In this document: piece by piece, positions 21,153 to 33,274 of the stretch
How positions within the stretch are numbered: position 1 is the first letter of the stretch
How the letters are laid out: each line of letters begins with the position of its first letter
Assembly (NCBI GenBank): GCA_963853835.1
Contig: OY970820.1
Coordinates: 26,477,873 to 26,541,872, forward strand
Reading direction: 5' to 3'
DNA from: Calendula officinalis
Lineage: Eukaryota > Streptophyta > Magnoliopsida > Asterales > Asteraceae
DNA length: 64,000 nt
Notes under the pieces: model-generated
What the model was told of the DNA's origin: nothing
Databases searched by the model: none
What the model saw: only the letters and a program-made list of their open reading frames with translations
Translations under genes and position numbers: made by a program

Positions 21153-24100
21153 TCAGGACATTATAATCCTGTCCGGAAGGAGAACTCCGGCAGGTTGCTC
21201 CTCCAGCAGCTCAGCCGCTACAAGTTTCAAAACAGAATGAGAACCGAGACCGTATTTACTATGAGCTTCTGCAAATGCTTCACCAAGAACATGTTCAATC
21301 CAATCCTCCATTTTCACGGTCTCCAAAAAGCACGAAGCTTTAAGAAATTGTTCCATCAGTTTATAATCGATTTCTAACGAACAATCCAACCCGACAATTT
21401 TCTCAAAACAATCGCCGATTCGCTTCAGAATCTTGTCAGCAAGCGAGTCAAAGTCAAACGATTTGAAAATCACCTTTTCGTCCACATGTTCAAGAACATC
21501 TTCGAACCACGCGGTCGAATTCTCAGGGGCAGAATCGTAATCTGCCTCACTCTCTTCAGCGGGCAGGTTTAAGTCCAGAAAGTGGTTATTATTATTTGTG
21601 GTCTGATGGCTGTACTTTCTCTTGTTCTTGCAAACCGGTGAACCGGTTCGCTCATTTGTTATAAAACGAACCACTTTTGGTCCCGGTTTCATGTCTCCTA
21701 AGTCAAACCCGGTCAACACACGGACAGGCCCACATTTAGCTTTTAGAACATTTTCTTCATTATAGTCAACGGTGACCGCATCAACCTCGTTGACTCCAAA
21801 CAATTTGGAACTCAAAACGAAAACCGCATTGCTGATGCTTACTTCTCTGCCATGAGAATCCGAAAACCGCCCGGTTTTTGCAGCCCGAGACAAATGGTGC
21901 TGAGTCAGCGTATCGGCCATTTCAACGTTTTCAAGAAAAACAACCGATAATAACTGTTTCTTGATCAACTCATCCGCGATGAAATCGATAATATTCTTCC
22001 CTCTCATCTTTTGATCACAACCGTTGATATAAAGTTCACAACTTAGATCAACACAGATCATATTTTTATCATCTCCCCTGCCACCAAACAATACTTCAGC
22101 CAGAGCACCCGCGGTTTTCTTTTTACCAAACCGATCGGGCCCCACAAACCCGAGCCAGATCCCACCCTGGTTGGGCCCGGTTCGAGCCCGACAACGAGCC
22201 ACAGTTTGACTAATAACACCAAGAGCCTCTTCTTGCCTACCAACCCGTGTGAACAAAGACGAGTGCACCAATTTAGAATCTCTCTGATCAAACGGGCCCA
22301 ACCCGAGATCAGTAGTAACCGAATTTCCCGAAGTTGTGGAACCCGAAAGGGTGCAAACAATGGGTGAATCTTTAATGTTGTTGGAGTTTGAGTTTGAGTT
22401 TGAATTTGTGTCGCACACGCTTTCGATTGAAGATGGGGTATTTTGATTTGTGGTTTCGGGGAGTTGAAAGCCTATAACGGAAGGAACACGCGGTCCTATT
22501 GTGTATGTTGCTTTGGGTAAATATGGTTCCACTTGATGAACACGTTGACAAATAGTATGCCATTTCTTTTGCAGACCCGTTATTTTGGTGCTTAATACAG
22601 CAGGATCCTCCTGGGCCTGTGCTGCAAAGATGTAACCGCTTTTCATATGATATATAACTATAGTTATTGTATTATTTTTATCGTATCTATTGAACATGTC
22701 ATTTAAGTTATTAGCAACCAGATATGGATTTTAACCGGTGACAAAATGACGAGGTAGCCATTATTCATTTACGTGGAAAATGTTAAGAAGATATAAAACA
22801 TAGTAAATGCACTATGAGCTCGCTGTATTTTCCCCAAAAAAAAATCAATTTGGTCATCGTACTTTGCGAAAAAATTCTTAAATAATGGTGGGAAGCTAGT
22901 GTTAACAGGTTGTAGGTCAACTAAAGGTATCTAAGTGTATATCTTTAAAAATAGTTGGTATTCAATAATTAATACTCGTATGTTACAATGATTTTAATAA
23001 ATAAATTTACAATGAACAACGTAACTTTTTCAAAAAATACTATCAACACCGACTGGCTGGATTAACCAATTTCTAAAAAAAGCCATCCAAAACACTACTT
23101 TATTCTTTTACCTATTTGGGTACCAATAAAAGAAAGTAAATGATGCTAAACATAAAGCCCAAATTGGATCCTTGATAAGAGCCCAACCATCAAGCCCAGA
23201 TTCCATCCTCTAGAGCTTAAGATTTTTCCTTCTTCTAATTTTGTGTTTAAGTTATGCAATACTACATTGTGTACTACTAAATTTTATTACTTTATCTTCC
23301 TACCTATAAAATAATTGACATGTGGGATTCACTAATATGTCTTTTAACTTAAATTGTGTGAAATCTCAGATTTCAGTCGATCCGCATGTTATCGTAGGCA
23401 GGGAAGTTAAGTTTTGTAATATTAAGGGCCTTTTGTATGCCTGGAAACATTATTAAAAATAGTATTTTTATCAGATAGTGTGTATTAGTCAAATTATTCA
23501 AGTATCTCAACTAGAAAAATAAAAATATGGATATTATGCATTCCTTAAGATTATAGTAATGTATACCTTCATCACATCTATTTCAATGTTCACGCAAATT
23601 TGAGAGGTTTGTAACCAAGAAGGCAAAGTTGACCGATAATGGTCCGAAACCGAACCATTAAATCCACCTTTAGAAATATCATTAATTTCTATCTTTAACT
23701 TTTCATCACAAATATGACACAAGGATCCAACGTGGTTTGAGATCCTTAATGGGCTCTTGATATCAGATGGCATAGAAAAGAACCCTCCAAATGGAACAAA
23801 TGACTCCATTAGACTGCAAGATAAACCAATTTTCAAATTTTAATTATATGTAAATACAATTTATATATTTTGAGACTAATTTATCAATTGAGAGATGTTA
23901 TTGCTTACTATTAAATCTTACCCATAATCAAATGATTAGACTAAGAAATAGAATAAATGAATTAAACGTGTCAATTGTTTTTTATGGGTGAGAATTTTTA
24001 GTAGCAAGCAAAAATGTTCTTTATCAGTTATTCAAAATTGACCTGGATTTTGGGAATGTTTCTGCCATGGCAGGTCTGATGGAATTGATAGGAAGAAGAT

Positions 24101-25187
24101 GAAGGTCCCACTCTTGTTCAACAGATGGAAATTTCTTGAAAAATTGCATACAAATTTCATGGTTTTCTGCAGATCCAATCAACCAAACTCTACCACTATG
24201 GACCACCAGTAATCCACCCAATTTCTTTACTACAAAACTAACCGCGTCTGATGTATTTTCATCTGTTAAACACTTCAAATCACCATATTCAACTATCACA
24301 CCAGACCCTATGCTCTGCTTCAGAGCATTACCCACCTCCTCTAATTTCAATTTCAACAAACCCACATCAGAATTCCCACTAACGAAGTTAAAAATCTCAT
24401 CTTTAATGGAAATTACTGTTGATATTGCACCGAATTTTGTTCTCTGTAATGTTTCCAAGAATATTTGAACTGTATTAATGGCGGATGGACCCACGATTAG
24501 TGGGTTATTCCGGGTGTTTCCGGGTTGTTTAATTAGGACTTCATTGATTCTTTTATAAATTTCGTTGTTTTCTAAAAACCCATGAAATGGCAAACTGAAA
24601 TTATTGGTTAAATTACAGAGAAAAACAGGCTGGCCTCTACAACGAAGAAGTTGACGATGAACGGGTCGGAGTATTGAGAACTTGATATCCGAACTCCGGA
24701 ACCCGGATTCTCCAAATACCCGACTCACAACCGGGTCATCAAGTATGGAAAGAATTAAATTCTGCAGCTCAACTTTCACTGTCGAAACAGAAGCTGACGT
24801 TGGAGAACACGACGCCGTTTGCTGATATAAATGGAAATTCTCCGGCTGACGTCTCTGATTCGCCTGAGATCGTTTAATAGCCGCCATGAGCGAGTTCGAA
24901 ACCGGAGGCTCCTCCACCCTTTGCGGCGTTGACGGTAACCGATCTAACGACACGCCTAAACACAGCTCAAGCGCTTTGAACTGGATGCGTGACGCGTACG
25001 CGCTGTTCCTAGCGCGTCCACATGCATCCCGGAGAGGAGACGATGGGAGTGATAGTAAGGCGGAAACGGCGTGGAGTGACGACGTTTGAGCGTGGCAACG
25101 GCGGTGAGCGACGGAGACTGCTTCGTCTAAAGCTTGTACTGCTTCCGGAGCTAAGCATTGTCGGGCTAGATTTACCGGCGTAGGCAT
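21153..25187 (-). CDS. SMXL7: SMXL6/7/8-like (D53-like) strigolactone signalling repressor
   Basis: Three exons read cleanly: 25187-24043, 23813-23567 and 22616-21153, with GT donors, AG acceptors and a matching frame. They give 951 codons plus stop. The double Clp-N domain (MPTPVNLARQCL, then VSNSLMAAIKRSQANQRR) covers the N-terminus. Exon 2 starts with the clade-typical SLMESFVPFGGFF. Exon 3 has a degenerate P-loop GPDRFGKKKTA (about residues 622-632), the degron region, and an EAR repression motif LDLNL (about 811-815) that recruits TOPLESS-type corepressors. Family members are nuclear repressors degraded after D14-MAX2 perceives strigolactone, which controls branching. The degron normally reads RGKT; here it is RGKN (about residues 669-672). 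The exact paralog number among SMXL6, 7 and 8 cannot be told from this alone. Nested transposons lie from 229 bp upstream of the ATG. Confidence 0.9.
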
Positions 25188-25415
25188 CCCTGACTGCCAC
25201 CACCGGTCAAGACTGAAAACGTGTGGAAATTAATATTAATTAATCAATTTAAATTGATGAATTAAAGATGTTGAAGAGAAGAAGTGAGAACGAGAAGGGC
25301 AAAGGAATATATTTAAAAAATATGATATTGGGGAAGTATATATAATAAAACTCCAAGAATACAAAAAGTGTCAATGTCACAAAAATGCTCAGTTTAATTA
25401 AAATAGATATATATA
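25188..25415 (-). promoter_or_regulatory. SMXL core promoter and 5' UTR
   Basis: Only 228 bp separate the SMXL ATG from the outermost transposon. The stretch has TATA-like tattatatata near 25335-25350 (minus sense) and a CT-rich block near 25265-25300 that suits a plant 5' UTR. Everything further upstream to 29616 is transposon sequence. Confidence 0.5.
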
Positions 25416-26245
25416 TTACTTCCGTATCAAAATAACTAATATATTTGAGAACCGGTGATTTTGGTGACAAAATAGGTTATAGGGTATGAGTATCACGCCT
25501 CATATCATTTTTTTCTGCCACATCATCACCAGATCAGCAATCACACCACCACCACACCAAATCATTTGGTGAAAATACCCACCACACCACACCATACCAT
25601 TTTAATTTTCATCTTATCATTTCTTTTTCATTTATTTTACACACAACTAATATTTTATATAATTTAAAATTACATTACTTTAAATAAAATTAAAAATACA
25701 TTATTTTAAATAAAATTAAAATTACATTATTTTAAATAAAATGACAATACTTTAAATTAAAAATTACAACAATTAAATTAAAATTATTACTCTTCATCCT
25801 CGGCATGTGCGTTGTTGTAGAGATGCTCCGCCAAGTTCCGTCGAAGTTGTTCGTGTGTGGTTTGTCTTGAATGTCGACAACCCTATGCAAATACTCTGGC
25901 GTTCCCGGTATATACAACGCATGCCAGGGATCGTCCGCTACATATGGAGAAATCATCTGTCCTTTATCTTCGACAACCATATTATGCATTACAACACATG
26001 CATACATAATATATCTTAATCTTTCAAGGTCATATGGACGGGCCGTGTTTTTGACAATGTGCCAATTCGACTTTAAAACTCCAAAAGGCCGTTCCACATC
26101 CTTACGTGCGGATTCTTGTTTTTTGGTTAACAAGACCTCTTTTGGCTCAAGTGGATGTCGATACGCTTTCACAAATGTTGCATGATGAGGATATATACCA
26201 TCGGTAAGGTAATAACCAAATCTATATTGATTGCCATTCACCGTA

Positions 26246-28045
26246 TGTAACACACCGATTTTTCAACCCAAATTAAAAAATTTTAAATAAAGATTTAAGT
26301 CTTCACAAACCGAGCATCAAAATATGGTTTAACTAAAACATTCGGAATAATTAGAAAGTACCAAAACCGGTGTTACAAATATATCAAAACTATAGTCTAG
26401 GGAATTAAATAAGTACACCGAGCCAATCCTTCCAAATGCTAACTACGGGCCGCCTAATCTTTAGCTCCCGAACCTGAGTACATAGTCAAAGTAAACGTAG
26501 TACGTGAGACAAATATTGTCTCGTGAGAAACATGGGTTTTAGACCCAGTTAGAATTAATTTGCAATAAAATAATAATTAAAATAATTAACAAATTGCAAA
26601 TAGTCAATCAACTCTAAGGCTTGCATAAGCCAATCACATACGTAACGGGTCTCCCCGAAACAACTCCCCCGATATGGGTTATCTAGGTAAACTCCCCCAT
26701 TTCCGGGTTATCTATTTGCTCCCCCGATTTCCGGGTTGTCTATTTGCTCCCCCGATTTCCGGGTTATCTATTTCTCGACACACTACCCTTGCGCAGGGTG
26801 GTACCGCCCCAAGTAGGTGTCACTAACTCCCCCAACTTGTGTGGGTTATCTAGGATCCAATTGATTAGCTACCACATAACAAATCATCAACTTGGGTCAA
26901 AGCCCCATATCATAACTCAATCATATTAGTGGTAACTAAGCAAGTCAATTTACAATTCAATTCGATTCAATTCAATTAATTCATACTCTATCAATTCCAT
27001 CTTTTCTTTATTAAAAACATTTATCTAATAAAGGCTCTAAAATCATTTCAATCCATAAAACATGGTTTACTATGTACTCAGAAGAATCACATGTACTCAC
27101 CTTAGCAATGCTATCCAACACTTGTGTTCAACAACACACTCCTTACTTCCAAATTGAGGAAATACTTCCAATCTCAAGGTCTTCTTGACCTAACATCAAT
27201 GTCATTACAAAAATCTAGTTATAAACCATAACTAGCTACTAATTAATCCATCTAAACATTCCCAACCACCAAGTTCATACAACTTGGTGGAATCTCAAAC
27301 CCTAGTTCAAGATTTTCCATCACCAATTCCAAATCTAACTTGTACACATTGATTGCAAGTTTACAAGGAGTATTTTACACTCATGAAAGTTCATCTTCCC
27401 CAAAGATGATATGGTGGGTTCCCAAAACCACCATTGTTACCTATACTAAGCTCAAAATGAAGGTAACTAAGTGAAATAAGCAAGAATTCTTACCCTTGAT
27501 GCTTAAATCCTTTAAGATGATGAAGATTTGAGCTCCTTAGCTCCAAAAACCGTCAAAATGTTCTCAAAAACGGCTGCACTAAGTCTAGGGTTCGTAGGTG
27601 TTATGAGCCCTAGCATCTACACAACCTTATATACTCCAGACAGTCCTCGCGCCCCGCTCGCGTTTGCCTCGAGCCGCGAGGTGACGCGAGATGTCTTCTT
27701 GGTCGCCGCAGGAACGCCTACCTCGCGCCCCGCTCGCGCATGGCTCGCGCCGCGAGCTCGATGCGAAGCTCAACTCGAGCTCGGCGCGAGTCTCTCGCTT
27801 CTGAGTTCTGAACCCATTGTTTGATCTCGCGCCTGCCTCGCGTCGCGAGGGCTGTTCCAGCCAGATTTTTGGCCTTTAAATTTGTTTCCATCCAAGTTTT
27901 GACCCATACTCGGTTATACCAAGTCCCAAACATTCAAACATTCGATAAAACACCAACCGAAATGAAAACTAACTTAAATACTAAAATTCCAATAAATCCC
28001 AAATAAATTACACGAATACAAACGTGAAAAATTACGGTCGTTACA
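26246..28045 (-). mobile_element. Gypsy solo LTR in the transposase
   Basis: TGTAAC...GTTACA ends with a perfect 5-bp duplication CCGTA (26241-26245, 28046-28050); 1800 bp. It shares long stretches with the LTRs of the Gypsy element at 34941-44773, for example the segment near 26400-26490 (gggccgcctaatc) and the tandem gataacccgg block at 26670-26860. A TATA-like TATATAAGG (27633-27625, minus) lies just downstream of a GC-rich block (27645-27870) packed with CTCGCG and CGCGAG words. Confidence 0.93.
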
Positions 28046-28098
28046 CCGTATAAGGAGCATCGGGTGCCTTTCCTGATAACAAGTCGTTGAATATTGGT

Positions 28099-28478
28099 GA
28101 TTGATCAAGCACGTTAATATCATTATTAGAACCCGCAACCCCAAAGTAAGCATGCCAAAACCATAAATCTTGGGAAGCAACAGCTTCTAATATCAACGAC
28201 GGTATTCCATGATGTCCTCCAGTGTACTCACCTCTCCGCGATTGTGGACAGTTCCTCCAATCCCAGAGCATACAATCAATGCTACCGCGATTGATCAAGC
28301 ACGTTAATATCATTATTAGAACCCGCAACCCCAAAGTAAGCATGCCAAAACCATAAATCTTGGGAAGCAACAGCTTCTAATATCAACGACGGTATTCCAT
28401 GATGTCCTCCAGTGTACTCACCTCTCCGCGATTGTGGACAGTTCCTCCAAACCCAGAGCATACAATCAATGCTACCAA
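28099..28478. repeat. 190-bp tandem duplication
   Basis: Two adjacent copies with a 190-bp offset (first from 28099, second from 28289), with about one mismatch by eye. Since 190 is not a multiple of 3 it shifts the transposase frame. The near-identity suggests it is recent. Confidence 0.95.
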
Positions 28479-29635
28479 GCATTCCAGGAAAACCATGTCT
28501 CTCTTCGTGTGCCTCATATAATTTTTTAACATTGGTTACTGTTGGTTTTCGCAAATAAATAGGTCCGAATAATTCCAAAACACCTTGTGAAAAATTATAC
28601 ATATTTTCCCTAGCAGTTCTTTCAGACATGCGTTGGTACTCGTCAAGAGAATCAGGGGATGACCCGTAAGCCATAGCTCGATTTGTTGCAGTACATTTTT
28701 GCAAAGCAGTGAATTTCCGCCTACCTCTAGCATCATATTTCAATTGAAAAAAAGGATACCTGTTTTCTAATGCGCTACATATGCGCATAAATAAATTTTT
28801 GCTCAAGCGAAACCTTCGTTGGAAATCGTTGTCGTCATAAACAGAAACATCCGCAAAATAATCTCGATATAGCCGTTCGTGTCCAGCTTCTCGATTTCTA
28901 TTTTGCTTCGCGGTTCTAGTTTCAAAGACTTCACTTTCATCATCGTCGGATAAATCACCGAGGAGTTCTTCGTATATTGTTAGCAGAAACGCATCATCCT
29001 CGTCAGATGATGAACCAAGATAATTCATTATTTATGAGTTGGGGTATTTTGGTAGAGTTGTGGTGTGTTTTGGCAGTGTTTTGGTAGTGTTTTGATAATG
29101 TTTGAGTGTGTTTATATAGGAAATAAATAAATTAAATTAATTAATTTTTATTTAAAAATCTCCAACAGCTAAAAGAGCCGTTCAACGGTTATATGCTCGC
29201 CACCTCGACCACCCACGCCCCGTTACTCCCCGTCGACTGCTTGCCTGATCCACCACGCCAACCCCCCACGCCGTTTGGGGGGGTGTTCCAACCCCACCAC
29301 CACGCCGTTGCTCGCCACCTCACCCCCCATGCCAGATGAAATTCGGCCCGTACCGCACAGCCTAAAAGATGGATTAAAATGTATTAAAGTGGATAGTTAG
29401 TGGTGAATGGGTTTCACTTTTTTTTGAATAAAGTGATATTAATGATGTTTAAAAGTAAAAGTAAGAATAAAATATTAATTTCACTTTATTAAAGTAGATA
29501 GTTACTAGAGAGTGGGTCTCATTTTTTTACCAAATAAAATAAATTTTAGAAGTGTATCACTTATTCTGTTTCACCACTAAATAGAAAATGTATCACTTAT
29601 TTTGATACGGAGGTAGTATATAATAATCAATTTAA

Positions 29636-30015
29636 GACCAATCATTTATAGTGGAAAGATTGTTGTAAAATACTATACATAGTAAAACACATTCATATTT
29701 TGAATTATCTATTTTTTAAAGATTCTTTTAGTTTAAATTATCTTTTTTATTTAATCGGTTATTGAATATATTCATACAAAACTTGTTATTATGTGGATCG
29801 GTTACACATGTAATTTTATCAAACAGATAGTAAAATAAATAATAAAAAATAAGAATCAATATCATTAGACCAATCATTAATAGTGGAAAGATTATTGTAA
29901 AACATATTTATATTTTGATTTTTTTTTTTAAGTTTCTTTGGGTTTAAATTATCATTTTTAATTTGATCGGTTATTGAATATATCATACAAAAGTCGTTTT
30001 ATGTAGATGGGTTAA
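29636..30015. repeat. Degenerate direct repeat, about 230-bp period
   Basis: The block starting agaccaatcatttatagtgg at 29636 recurs at about 29869 as agaccaatcattaatagtgg. The following sequence also recurs, including taatcggttattgaatat and ttgatcggttattgaata. It is an old tandem duplication or two decayed copies of one element. Confidence 0.7.
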
Positions 30016-31430
30016 GAATGTTTTGTAGAATTAAGATTTAAATTATTAGTAAAAGCTTGAAGATTTGAGTGTGGAAGCTAGGTGGTGGTTCTATTGGATG
30101 GTGGAGATGATGGTGGCGGTGGAGGTGTGATGATGAGGGTGGTGGTGGTGTGGAAAGTGTGACATTTGAAGAATGTTGAGAGGGTGTGAGTGGTGGGGTA
30201 GGGTATAGATTCATTGAGATCTTTTGTTCGATAGAAGCTTTTTGAAGAAGTGGAAAGGTATGAGAGGCATGTGTGTGTCTTCACATGAAACATCTCTTTA
30301 GTGGAAAAGTCATGTACCATCCAATAATTATTATACCAACTTTCAACTTTTTATATTTAATATTTTACTACGTTTAACAAAACTTTTATATTGAGGATTT
30401 TGCTAATATGAGTGGACACATAATAAGAAATTTTTGATAAATCAAATTTTCATTAATGAATGTAAAATGACACTAAGAACACACGCTATAAGGCGTGTTA
30501 AAATTGTGTCAAAAGCATTTGGCATCAGTGTTTTGTCATAGCATCCCTTCCGCAAAGGATGTTTCATCAAGAGGATAATGTCCGCAAAGGAGGGTTCTTT
30601 TCTTTTTCTTTTTCATATTTTTTTTTGTTATAAATTATGATTAATTTGTGGTATTTTTTATGGTTTCAAATGGATGTGTCTACAATCACCTTTTTCTTTA
30701 GCGATGCTATGTAAGCATACGTAAATCATGTTATGCATAATATTTTTCAATAAAATATACATAGAATTTATCTTTTGTTAAAACTATAATTCAAATTTAT
30801 TTATTTATGAAAAGATAAGCAATAAAAAGATAATTCTAGCGTATTGATATTAATACACGCAATTCCGATAGTTTCATACTTCATTTACTTGAAAATTACA
30901 TGTAAACTGAAAATTAACCGATATATTCTTATTTATGTAATAATACTAATGTAACATTTTAAATGATTAAGTGTTTTTTAGCGAATAAAAAATAAATAAC
31001 AAGATGAAATTTGTATATCATAGAAGACGGTGCGCAGATCACGTAATTGTTTTATTAATGTGTATGAATTATGATACTAACATCGTATAGGTATGTTTAC
31101 GATAGATCACCTTTTACAAAATTCTGAGTCATCTCCCATACACATTGTCATAGATCAAAATACAAATAACCATTAATAAACCAAATTTTAAATGTTATAT
31201 TTTTTCACGACTTGTAAAATAAATTTATTATTTGAAAAAAGAAAGTAGGGATGTAATATATTGACGCTTTCTCCCCAAAAGAAAGGTTTGCCTTTATAGC
31301 AAAGACATATGGGACCATTACTACTTTTCAATGGGATCGCTTCATTCTCTTTTAAGCCGACAGCTAGGAGTCAACTCTACCAAATTTTCATTTCACCTCT
31401 TAATTAATAATTAACATTAGAAAAAAGGAC

Positions 31431-31825
31431 TATTTGCATACCCCTTTCTATTATTTGGATACCCAAAAAAATTAATAACTTTTACATATTTCCATCATTC
31501 TTCGCTGCTAACCACCACATTTAGCAACTCACTTGCATCGAAATCAGCTGATCAGCGCCGCCACTTACTCTGTTGTTCACTCCGTCATCACCAACATACT
31601 CCGCCGCTCATTCCACCTTCATCAACTAACTCCTCCGCTAATTCCGCCACCACCATCGAATAATCTGCTCACCACCACTACCGTCGACCACCGGTTTTAA
31701 GTGTAAAAAAAAACGTGAATAATCATGTAATTAATTTTTTGTGATCTTAGTTTTCAAGTTTTGATTTTGGTAGGGATGTTTATTTGGTATAGAGAGGTGT
31801 CCAAATAATAGGACGCTTAGAAAAA
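31431..31825. repeat. Candidate MITE with an inverted CTATTATTTGGA word
   Basis: CTATTATTTGGATACC near 31449 is inverted as GGTGTCCAAATAATAG near 31795. The spacing of about 350 bp suits a MITE, but no clear target duplication or clean TIR end was found. Confidence 0.35.
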
Positions 31826-32142
31826 TTGTATTTGATTCCTACTTAATTTTCATTCCATTTATTGAGTTTATGGAAAATATTATGTATTATCGGCTAAAGG
31901 ATAATTAGGCAAACATATACACACAATAGCATTTTAGGACAAACTAGATACATATTTGCTTTAATTAAATTAAAATGTTAAACGTTTTAGATCGTTTTAA
32001 CTGCCAACGTGATGACGGATATTATTTCGGATCATAGACCTATAGTTTTGGCCCAAGATTCTGTTGATTATGGTCCGCAAGTTTTTCGTTTCTTTAATTC
32101 CTGGATGGATGAAGATGACTTTGAAGATATGGTGGTGAAATC

Positions 32143-33274
32143 TGAAGGGTTTCATTGAACTGATCAACCCATTGGGTCGACCACCTAGTATACTTGGTTC
32201 GACCATACTGACCAAGAACATGATGGTGTTCTTGACCGGTTCAAACCAACTAGCTGATTTAATCCCTAAAAGCGGAAGTGAGATTAAACCTAATCCTTAG
32301 ACCCTAAAGGATTGAGATGTTGAAAATCTAGATTAGATTAACAAGAAAGAAACATTGTACGAAGAACTCGAACACACATATAGCTTGTGTGTGTTCGTCG
32401 ACAATCAACCAAGAACCCTAGGGTTCTTGGTCGAATTCGAACAAGAGGGGAGAGGAGAAAGAGTGTTCCATGAATCATACCTTAGTTTAGCTTAAGATAG
32501 TCCACTGATGATGAACAAGACGAGCGATCCTCTAGATGATCAATTTCAATGATTCTTGATCTTCGAAACTCGAAGAACACGAAGAACGAACGAAGAACAC
32601 GAAGAACACAAGCTTGTGTTCTTGTGTTGGGTTCGGCCGATCGAAGGGAGGGGAGGGGGAGGGATTTCGTGTAAATGGAGGCAAGGATCAAGCATTAGGT
32701 TAAGCCTTAAGCCTTCTATATATAATAGAAGATCTTACACTTAAAACCCCTCTAGTTTAGTTAAGATTAACTTCTTAATTAAACCTCCCTTTTACACATT
32801 CATCGCTTATAAATTTAATAGTTATTATTGTTGCACTTAACTATTAAATATCTAGCATTAATACTCTAATATAATTCGGTAAATGCATACACGAATTATA
32901 CTTGTATTTATACTTTTAATAATCAATTATATAATAACCTTTATATAATTTATACAACAATATTATCCAATTACTTATATGATTTAATTACTTTAAATCA
33001 TATCATGGATAATCTTTAGTTCACACATTTTATATTTACTCAACTAGTAAATGTACAAGTACTTGTATTAATTAGTTAGTTAAACTAATCTAGTAATAAG
33101 TTAAACTTAACTTAATACTTAACTGATTCATAATGACTATTATGAATTATTCCTCTTCATAATATCATTGCATATCTTGCTCGTATTACATGCACTCACC
33201 GGTGTGACCCTTAAGTGTTTCGTAGGCATGGATGTATCATCATAGGTTGACTAACTGTGCACATAATTCCGTCA
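32143..33274. mobile_element. Solo LTR-like insertion in LINE ORF2
   Basis: It starts TGAAGGG and ends CCGTCA, with TG...CA termini typical of LTRs. The flanks AAATC (32138-32142) and GACTC (33275-33279) match at 3 of 5 positions. Deleting it with one flank copy restores the LINE frame (VVK-SWSM). The family is not recognised. It has a repeated cgaagaacacgaagaac block near 32570-32615 and an AT-rich right half. Strand unknown. Confidence 0.6.

Larger units (their letters stand above)
25732..29028 (-). pseudogene. PIF/Harbinger DDE transposase, interrupted
   Basis: The product starts MNYLGSSSDEDDAF at 29028. It has the HTH-like N-terminal region (FRLSKNLFMRICSAL), then the nuclease core: first Asp in GSIDCMLW (28465-28467), second Asp in YYLTDGIYP (near 26199) and the Glu in KDVERPFG (near 26093). 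All three catalytic residues are kept. Two lesions kill it: a 190-bp tandem duplication (28099-28478) that shifts the frame, and a 1.8 kb Gypsy solo LTR between APYTV and NGNQYRFGYY, flanked by a perfect CCGTA repeat. Length and order otherwise match plant PIF transposases, which cut and paste at TTA/TAA with help from the Myb-like ORF1. Confidence 0.9.
25475..29362 (-). mobile_element. PIF/Harbinger element 3 (transposase only)
   Basis: The left TIR is GGTTATAGGGTATGAG and the right TIR in reverse complement is GGCTGTGCGGTACGGG. TAA follows on the right; on the left the duplication is reduced to TA/ATA. Subterminal sequences match element 2 (3580-4662). The transposase runs on the minus strand from near the right end. 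A Gypsy solo LTR (26246-28045) sits inside it. No ORF1 is present. Confidence 0.8.
25416..29616. mobile_element. Stowaway MITE split by a Harbinger element
   Basis: The left end TTACTTCCGTATCAAAATAA (after TA at 25414-25415) and the right end, in reverse complement CTACCTCCGTATCAAAATAA (before TA at 29617-29618), are a matching Stowaway TIR pair 4.2 kb apart. Taking out the Harbinger element (25475-29362) leaves about 313 bp, a normal MITE size. Confidence 0.8.
29619..31966. other. AT-rich intergenic DNA without a gene
   Basis: No convincing gene. It contains a degenerate direct repeat (29636-30015), a low-complexity GGTGGTGG tract near 30090-30150 whose open frame is not supported, a small perfect palindrome ACACGC/GCGTGT near 30480, and a candidate MITE (31431-31825). 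Confidence 0.6.

Noticed and set aside
25009..25203. Possible upstream ORF overlapping the SMXL start
   Set aside because: It has no ATG (a GTG only) and runs in another frame of the SMXL coding exon.
27528..27933. GC-rich open frames on both strands (Arg/Ala-rich)
   Set aside because: They lie in the CG-palindrome block of a Gypsy solo LTR, not a gene.
30078..30320. 80-residue Pro/Thr-rich minus-strand frame
   Set aside because: Low-complexity GGTGGT tract; no conserved domain or gene signals.
30475..30600. Short palindromes suggesting a microRNA or tRNA-like gene
   Set aside because: The stem is only 6 bp (ACACGC/GCGTGT) and no extended hairpin or cloverleaf can be drawn by eye.
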